Source of the DNA: Limisphaera sp.
Lineage (GTDB): Bacteria; Verrucomicrobiota; Verrucomicrobiia; Limisphaerales; Limisphaeraceae
Assembly (NCBI GenBank): GCA_026417315.1
Contig: JAOADM010000005.1
Location: forward strand, 1 to 41,028
Direction: 5' to 3'
DNA: 41,028 nucleotides
In this document: piece by piece, positions 32,481-41,028 of the stretch
Layout of the letters: the number at the start of each line of letters is the position of its first letter
Numbering within the stretch: the first letter of the stretch is position 1
The notes under the pieces: model-generated
Databases searched by the model: none
What the model was told of the DNA's origin: nothing
What the model saw: the letters and a program-made list of their open reading frames with translations, nothing else
Position numbers and translations under genes: made by a program

Positions 32481-34523
32481 ATGAACGGGGCCTTCCAACT
32501 GACCTGGGTGGATATCGCCATTTTTCTGCTGTTTGTGGTGGCCGTGGTCGGCGTCGGCCTGTGGAAAAGCCGCCACGAGAAGGGGAGCGAGGATTACTTC
32601 TTGGCCGGTCGCGGTCTTCGCTGGTGGTTGATCGGTTTCTCCCTGATCGCAGCCAACATTTCGACCGAGCAGTTTGTGGGGATGAGTGGCAATGCCGCCA
32701 GCCACGTGGGCATGGCCATTGCCAGTTACGAGTGGATGGCCGCCATCACGCTCGTGGTGGTGGCGTTTGCGTTCCTCCCCTATTTCCTCCGGGCCGGGAT
32801 TTACACCATGCCGGAGTTTCTCGAGTACCGCTATAACGCGACTGCGCGCACGATCATGGCCGTGGCCACGATTTTCATTTACATGCTCCTGCTGGGGGCT
32901 GTGACGTACTCGGGGGCCCTGACGATCAGCACGTTGGCGGGCCAGGCGGGCCAGTCTCTGACGCTGGCCACCGGATCGCTGATCATCGGGTTGATCGCGA
33001 TGCTGTATGTCACGGCGGGGGGACTCAAGGCATGCGCGTGGGCCGATTTGATTCAGGGGAGCGCACTGATCCTGGGAGGGGGCGTGATCATGTTCTTTGC
33101 CTTTCAGAAGTTGGGGATGGCCCAAGAGGCCGCCACGGTGGTCAGCCCGGAGACGGGTGCCGTGACCATGGTGGCTCTGGCACCGGATGCGGGGCCCTTG
33201 GAGCGGTTCCTGGAGTTGAACCGGCCGCGCCTGAACATGTTCCTTCCGGCCACGGACACCGTGTTGCCCTGGACGGCGCTGCTGTTGGGGTTGTGGATTC
33301 CCAATTTCTACTACTGGGGGTTGAACCAGTACATCACGCAGCGCACCCTGGGCTCGGCCTCCCTGGCGCAGGGGCAGAAAGGGATCGTGTTTGCTGCGTT
33401 CATGAAGTTGCTCATTCCGTTTGTAATCGTGATACCGGGTATCATTGCGTTCAACCTCTACAGTACCCAGATGCGTCTGGAGGCGGCGCGGGACACGGCG
33501 ACCAGCCTCACCAAGTACATCAAGGCCAATCCCCAGACCCAGTATGTCCGGACGGCCGAGGCGCCCTCGGAGGCTGAAATCGCGGCCTGGCCCGCCGGGC
33601 GGTACCTGGTGGCGATCTATCCGGACGCGGAGAGTCTGCGCCGCGTGCGCGTCCAGAATCCATACGTGCTGCCCGTGGCCCGTCAGGATTTCGATCGGAT
33701 CCAGCCGGACGCGTTTCAGGTGTTCACGACGGAGGATCATTCGTGGCGTGCGGTTCATGAGGGGCTGGCACAGGAACTGGACGCGTACAACGCGCGCGTG
33801 CAGGAAGCGGCCCGGGGCGCGGGTCGGGCGGTGACGGTCGAGAAACTCATCGCGTTCAAGTACGACACGGCGCTGGCTCAGCTGCTGGGGCACGTGCTTC
33901 CCCAGGGGGTGGGCCTGGTGGGATTTGTGATGGCGGCGCTGCTGGGCGCGGTGGTGAGCTCGCTGGCGGCGATGTTGAATGCGGCGTCGACCATTTTTGC
34001 CATGGACGTGTTCAAGAAGTTTCTCGCACCGGCGGCCAGCCAGGAGCGCGTGGTGTGGGTGGGCCGCGTGTCGGTGGTTGTATTCACCGTGATTGCGGTG
34101 TTGCTGGCGCCGCAACTGGGGAATCCGAAGATCAGCAACAGCATTTTCACGATCATTCAGGAGGGGCAGGGATTCATTTCCCCCGGGATCCTGGCCGTGT
34201 TCGCGTTCGGGTTGGTGGTTCGGCGGGCGCCTCCGGTCTGCGGCGTGGCCGGGCTGTTGACGAACATCGCGGCCTACGGGTTGCTGAAGTTGCTGGTTCC
34301 CCAATTGCAGTTCCTGAACCGCATGGCGGTTTGCTTTGCGCTGTGTTTGGTGGTGATGAGCGTGATCACACTGCGGCGGCCCTTGGCCCAGCCGGTGGAA
34401 TTCCGGCGCCAATCGACTCTCGCGCTCGAGAGCTCCCAGGGTGCGAAAGTGGCCGGGGCGATCGTGATCCTGCTCACGCTGTCGCTCTATGTGATCTTCA
34501 GCCCCTGGGGCTTGGCGCGGTGA
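32481..34523 (+). CDS. Sodium:solute symporter (SSS/SGLT family), probable galactose/sugar transporter
   Basis: A 680-residue inner-membrane protein. Helices begin at about residue 10, followed by the family start SEDYFLAGRGLRWWLIGFSLIAANISTEQFVGMSG, where the Asn-Ile-Ser and Gln region belongs to the sugar and sodium sites, then FLPYFLRAGIYTMPEFLEYRY. Later helices include GAVVSSLAAMLNAASTIFAMDVFKKF. Between about residues 325 and 460 there is an inserted hydrophilic segment of some 130 residues, where most relatives have only a short loop before the LP-x-G helix. ATG at 32481 has GAGGAA nine bases upstream. As first gene of the galM-galK-galT-lacZ group it most likely imports galactose. Confidence 0.9.
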   Translation: MNGAFQLTWVDIAIFLLFVVAVVGVGLWKSRHEKGSEDYFLAGRGLRWWLIGFSLIAANISTEQFVGMSGNAASHVGMAIASYEWMAAITLVVVAFAFLPYFLRAGIYTMPEFLEYRYNATARTIMAVATIFIYMLLLGAVTYSGALTISTLAGQAGQSLTLATGSLIIGLIAMLYVTAGGLKACAWADLIQGSALILGGGVIMFFAFQKLGMAQEAATVVSPETGAVTMVALAPDAGPLERFLELNRPRLNMFLPATDTVLPWTALLLGLWIPNFYYWGLNQYITQRTLGSASLAQGQKGIVFAAFMKLLIPFVIVIPGIIAFNLYSTQMRLEAARDTATSLTKYIKANPQTQYVRTAEAPSEAEIAAWPAGRYLVAIYPDAESLRRVRVQNPYVLPVARQDFDRIQPDAFQVFTTEDHSWRAVHEGLAQELDAYNARVQEAARGAGRAVTVEKLIAFKYDTALAQLLGHVLPQGVGLVGFVMAALLGAVVSSLAAMLNAASTIFAMDVFKKFLAPAASQERVVWVGRVSVVVFTVIAVLLAPQLGNPKISNSIFTIIQEGQGFISPGILAVFAFGLVVRRAPPVCGVAGLLTNIAAYGLLKLLVPQLQFLNRMAVCFALCLVVMSVITLRRPLAQPVEFRRQSTLALESSQGAKVAGAIVILLTLSLYVIFSPWGLAR

Positions 34524-34564
34524 GGGAGGTGCGACCTTGCGGGAAGGAAATGCAAGGGGCGGCT

Positions 34565-34587
34565 CCTCCCGGGTTGCCGCCGGGAGG
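34565..34587 (+). other. Hairpin in the symporter-galM spacer
   Basis: CCTCCCGG (34565-34572) and CCGGGAGG (34580-34587) form an 8-bp stem with a seven-base loop, in the 96 bases between the symporter stop and the galM start. No T-tract follows, so it is unlikely to stop transcription; it may protect or delimit mRNA ends. The galM-galK spacer carries a related CTCCCGG/CCGGGAG pair. Confidence 0.5.
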
Positions 34588-34619
34588 GAGACGCATTGCG
34601 ACCAAGGAGGTTGTGCCCG

Positions 34620-35699
34620 GTGAGTGAATTCGTCAGGGTGGAGCACTTCGGACGGCTGTCGGATGGCCGGAGCGTTCGCTGGTTTACGCTGGAGAACCGC
34701 CACGGTATGCGGGTGCGGGTGATCGATTACGGCACCATCATCACGGAAATCCATGTCCCGGATCGCCGCGGGCGTTTGTCCGATGTGGTGCTGGGGTTCG
34801 ATCGGTTGGAGCCCTATCTGAAAGGGCACCCTTATTTTGGCTGTACGGTCGGCCGCTATACGAATCGCATTGCCGGGGCCCGGTTCGCTCTGGACGGCCG
34901 GGTTTATCAGTTGCCCCGGACCGAGGGATCGAATTGTCTGCATGGGGGCCGGCAGGGTTTTGACAAGGCCCTGTGGCGTGCGCGTGTGGTGGGACCGGCG
35001 GCGGTCCGGTTCGTCCACGTCAGCGAGGACGGAGACCAGGGGTTCCCCGGCCGGTTGCGCGTGGCGCTGACCCTGAGTCTGACCGCGGACAACGAGCTCC
35101 GGCTCGAGTATGTGGCGCGGACCAATGCGCCGACGGCCATCAACCTGACCAATCACACGTACTTCAATTTGGCCGGAGCGGGGGACATTCGCGGGCATCG
35201 CCTTCAGATTGCCGCCGATTTTTACACGCCGAAGGGACCGGACAACGTTCCCACGGGCGAAATCCGCTCCGTGGCGGGCACGCCTTTTGACTTTCGCAAG
35301 CTGACACCCGTGGGTGCCCGTTTTGACGAGGTCGGGGAGAACCCGCCCGGCTACGATCACAACTTTGTGCTGCGCGGGGATCCGGCGGGATGGAACCATG
35401 GCGAGGTTTGGGGCGGGCGCCCCGATCGACCTGCCTTTTGTGCGCGGCTGGTGGAGCCGCGGTGCGGGCGCGTGTTGGAGGTCTGGACGACGGAGCCCGG
35501 GGTGCAGTTGTACACAGGGAACTGGCTCGACGGTACTCTGGTGGGCAAGCAGGGCTGGCGCTATGAACGGCACGCCGGACTGTGTTTGGAGACGCAGCAT
35601 TTTCCGAACTCCGTGAACCTTCCCCATTTCCCAAGCACGATTCTGCGGCCGGGTCAGACGTACCGGCAGACGACGGTCTATCGCTTTTTGACATTGTAA
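34620..35699 (+). CDS. galM: Aldose 1-epimerase (galactose mutarotase)
   Basis: A 359-residue enzyme that interconverts the beta and alpha anomers of galactose, feeding galactokinase. It has the family blocks VIDYGTIITEIHVPDRRG, YFGCTVGRYTNRIAGARFALDG and NCLHGGRQGFDKALW, and the catalytic His179 in LTNHTYFNLAG. The C-terminal block VWTTEPGVQLYTGNWLDG contains the catalytic glutamate. GTG at 34620 is chosen because AAGGAGG lies about nine bases upstream and homology begins directly after it; the frame opens at 34596 without support. No signal peptide is present, so it is cytoplasmic, unlike some periplasmic GalM proteins. It is the second gene of the galactose operon. Confidence 0.94.
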   Translation: MSEFVRVEHFGRLSDGRSVRWFTLENRHGMRVRVIDYGTIITEIHVPDRRGRLSDVVLGFDRLEPYLKGHPYFGCTVGRYTNRIAGARFALDGRVYQLPRTEGSNCLHGGRQGFDKALWRARVVGPAAVRFVHVSEDGDQGFPGRLRVALTLSLTADNELRLEYVARTNAPTAINLTNHTYFNLAGAGDIRGHRLQIAADFYTPKGPDNVPTGEIRSVAGTPFDFRKLTPVGARFDEVGENPPGYDHNFVLRGDPAGWNHGEVWGGRPDRPAFCARLVEPRCGRVLEVWTTEPGVQLYTGNWLDGTLVGKQGWRYERHAGLCLETQHFPNSVNLPHFPSTILRPGQTYRQTTVYRFLTL

Positions 35700-35757
35700 C
35701 TCCCGGACCGTCCCGGCAACCGCCGGCGTGATCCGGTCGGGGCGGATCACCCGGGAG
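35700..35757 (+). other. Nested inverted repeats in the galM-galK spacer
   Basis: An outer pair CTCCCGG (35700-35706) and CCGGGAG (35751-35757) encloses an inner 8-bp-like stem TGATCCG (35729-35735) and CGGATCA (35743-35749) with a seven-base loop. The galK ribosome site region (GGAGAAAC, then GGAGAGAG) follows directly. The element could affect mRNA stability or translation of galK; there is no T-tract. Confidence 0.5.
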
Positions 35758-35786
35758 AAAGGAGAAACACACGGAGAGAGTCGCGC

Positions 35787-36956
35787 ATGGAATTGGACGC
35801 ATTGATCGAACAGACTCAAACGGCCTTTGCCCGGCGATACGGTCGGGCGCCGAAGTGGATGGCCGCGGCGCCGGGTCGGGTCAATCTCATCGGCGAACAT
35901 ACGGATTACAACGACGGCTACGTGTTCCCCATGGCGTTGGAGCGGTACACGATCGCTGCTGCCGCGCCCCGATCCGATGAAGTCTTTCATTGCGAAAGCG
36001 AGGAGCAGAAGGAGCCGGTGGAGGTCCGCCTGAACCAGCGGTTCCAGCCTCTGCCACGGGGTTCCTGGGGGAACTACCCACTGGGCGTTGTGGCGGGCTT
36101 TCGCGAGCGAGCCCTGCCGGTGCCGGGAATGGATGTCCTTGTGCATTCCAGCGTGCCCCTGGGCGGCGGCCTTTCCAGCAGTGCGGCCCTGGAGGTGGCC
36201 ATCGCCACGCTCCTGGAGGCGGCGTGCGGTGTGCTGCTGGATCCTGTCGAAAAGGCGCTTTTGTGTCAGCGGGCGGAGCACGCGTATGCGGGAATGCCGT
36301 GCGGCATCATGGACCAGTTCATCGCCGTGTTGGCCCAGCGGGACCATGCGTTGTTGCTCGACTGTCGATCCCGTTCCTACGAGCAGGTTCCCATGCGGGA
36401 TCCGGGGGTTTCGGTGCTCATCATCAACACGCAGGTGAAGCATGCACTTACCGGAAGCGAGTATCCGACGCGTCGCCGGCAATGCGAAGCGGCGGCGGCG
36501 GCGCTGGGCGTGCCCGCGCTGCGGGATGTCACTCCGGCGCAACTGACCCTGGCCCGGGACCGGCTGGACCCGGTGGTGTATCGCCGGGCCCGGCACGTGG
36601 TGGGAGAAATCGAGCGCACGTTGCAGGCGGCCGAGGCGATGCGCCAGGGCGACTGGGTACGGGCGGGTCAGTTGATGTATGCCAGCCACGCGTCGCTGCG
36701 GGACGATTACGAGGTCAGTTGCCGGGAGCTGGACGTGGTCGTGGAAGCCGCCCGTGCGATCGGGGTGGAGGGGGGCGTTTTCGGCTGTCGCATGACCGGC
36801 GGCGGATTCGGGGGCTGTGCCGTGGCGCTGGTTCGCACGGAGGCGGTGCCCGCAGTCCAGGCGCGCTTGGAGGCCGAATACCAGCGTCAGACCGGGATTC
36901 GGCCGGCTCTGTTCGTGACCCGGCCCGGTCGGGGTGCGTGGGTGATCCGGGGCTGA
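35787..36956 (+). CDS. galK: Galactokinase
   Basis: A 389-residue cytoplasmic GHMP kinase that phosphorylates alpha-D-galactose at C1 with ATP. All three family motifs are present: the galactose-binding signature APGRVNLIGEHTDYNDGYVFPMAL (about residues 30-53), the phosphate-binding loop PLGGGLSSSAALEVA (about 125-140) and the C-terminal RMTGGGFGGCAVALV (about 335-350). The catalytic Asp lies in the block CGIMDQFIAVLAQRDHALLLDCR. Length is typical. ATG at 35787 follows a purine-rich stretch (GGAGAGAG about ten bases upstream). It is third in the operon, 87 bases after galM, with the intervening gap holding the nested inverted repeats. Confidence 0.96.
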   Translation: MELDALIEQTQTAFARRYGRAPKWMAAAPGRVNLIGEHTDYNDGYVFPMALERYTIAAAAPRSDEVFHCESEEQKEPVEVRLNQRFQPLPRGSWGNYPLGVVAGFRERALPVPGMDVLVHSSVPLGGGLSSSAALEVAIATLLEAACGVLLDPVEKALLCQRAEHAYAGMPCGIMDQFIAVLAQRDHALLLDCRSRSYEQVPMRDPGVSVLIINTQVKHALTGSEYPTRRRQCEAAAAALGVPALRDVTPAQLTLARDRLDPVVYRRARHVVGEIERTLQAAEAMRQGDWVRAGQLMYASHASLRDDYEVSCRELDVVVEAARAIGVEGGVFGCRMTGGGFGGCAVALVRTEAVPAVQARLEAEYQRQTGIRPALFVTRPGRGAWVIRG

Positions 36957-36995
36957 GGGAATCCCCGGGGTGTGGACCGAACAGCACGCAAGGCG

Positions 36996-41028
<4,033 letters not shown>

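Overview
The window looks like part of a chromosome from a high-GC member of the Verrucomicrobiota (Limisphaerales/Pedosphaera-like). The evidence is indirect: the GldG-like/DUF4340 export cluster, the family content (secreted GH29, CE8 and GH2 enzymes), proteins ending in an FYRV-type tail, and long intergenic stretches filled with palindromic repeats and gene relics. No rRNA, tRNA, CRISPR array or insertion sequence was found. The last 18 bases (41011-41028) are a Tn5/Nextera transposon end, so the right edge is a raw contig end inside a gene and not biology.

Left part (1-6865, + strand): the tail of an ABC ATPase, an ABC-2 permease, a GldG-like auxiliary protein and a DUF4340 membrane-anchored protein form one export-type operon. 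After 680 empty bases come a ParA/Soj ATPase and gcvT, which overlap by 7 bases.

Middle left (6866-18870, mostly - strand): a slowly decaying accessory region. It holds two large polytopic membrane proteins of the glycosyltransferase/PTPS-related kind, a DPM1-like GT2 pseudogene with two in-frame stops between them, an unknown membrane-anchored protein with a relic of a second copy, a six-cysteine secreted peptide gene broken by a stop in its signal peptide, a small CGCLG-type membrane protein, a DUF4230 protein and a small secreted protein. Two clusters of a short palindromic repeat (7481-7750 and 16710-16991) lie in its gaps.

Middle right (18870-31303): secreted alpha-L-fucosidase (GH29) and pectinesterase (CE8), a repeat-bearing gap, a NYN/LabA-like protein, pyruvate phosphate dikinase, a secreted endonuclease/exonuclease/phosphatase-fold protein, and an alpha-glucan phosphorylase.

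Right part (31304-41010, + strand): a candidate stand-alone or leader RNA with its own promoter and terminator, followed by a galactose-utilisation operon: SSS-type sugar symporter, galM, galK, galT and a signal-peptide-bearing GH2 beta-galactosidase. Together these would release galactose outside the cytoplasm, import it and pass it through the Leloir pathway to glucose-1-phosphate, which is also the product of the neighbouring alpha-glucan phosphorylase. PPDK connects pyruvate and PEP. The overall picture is a polysaccharide-degrading heterotroph.
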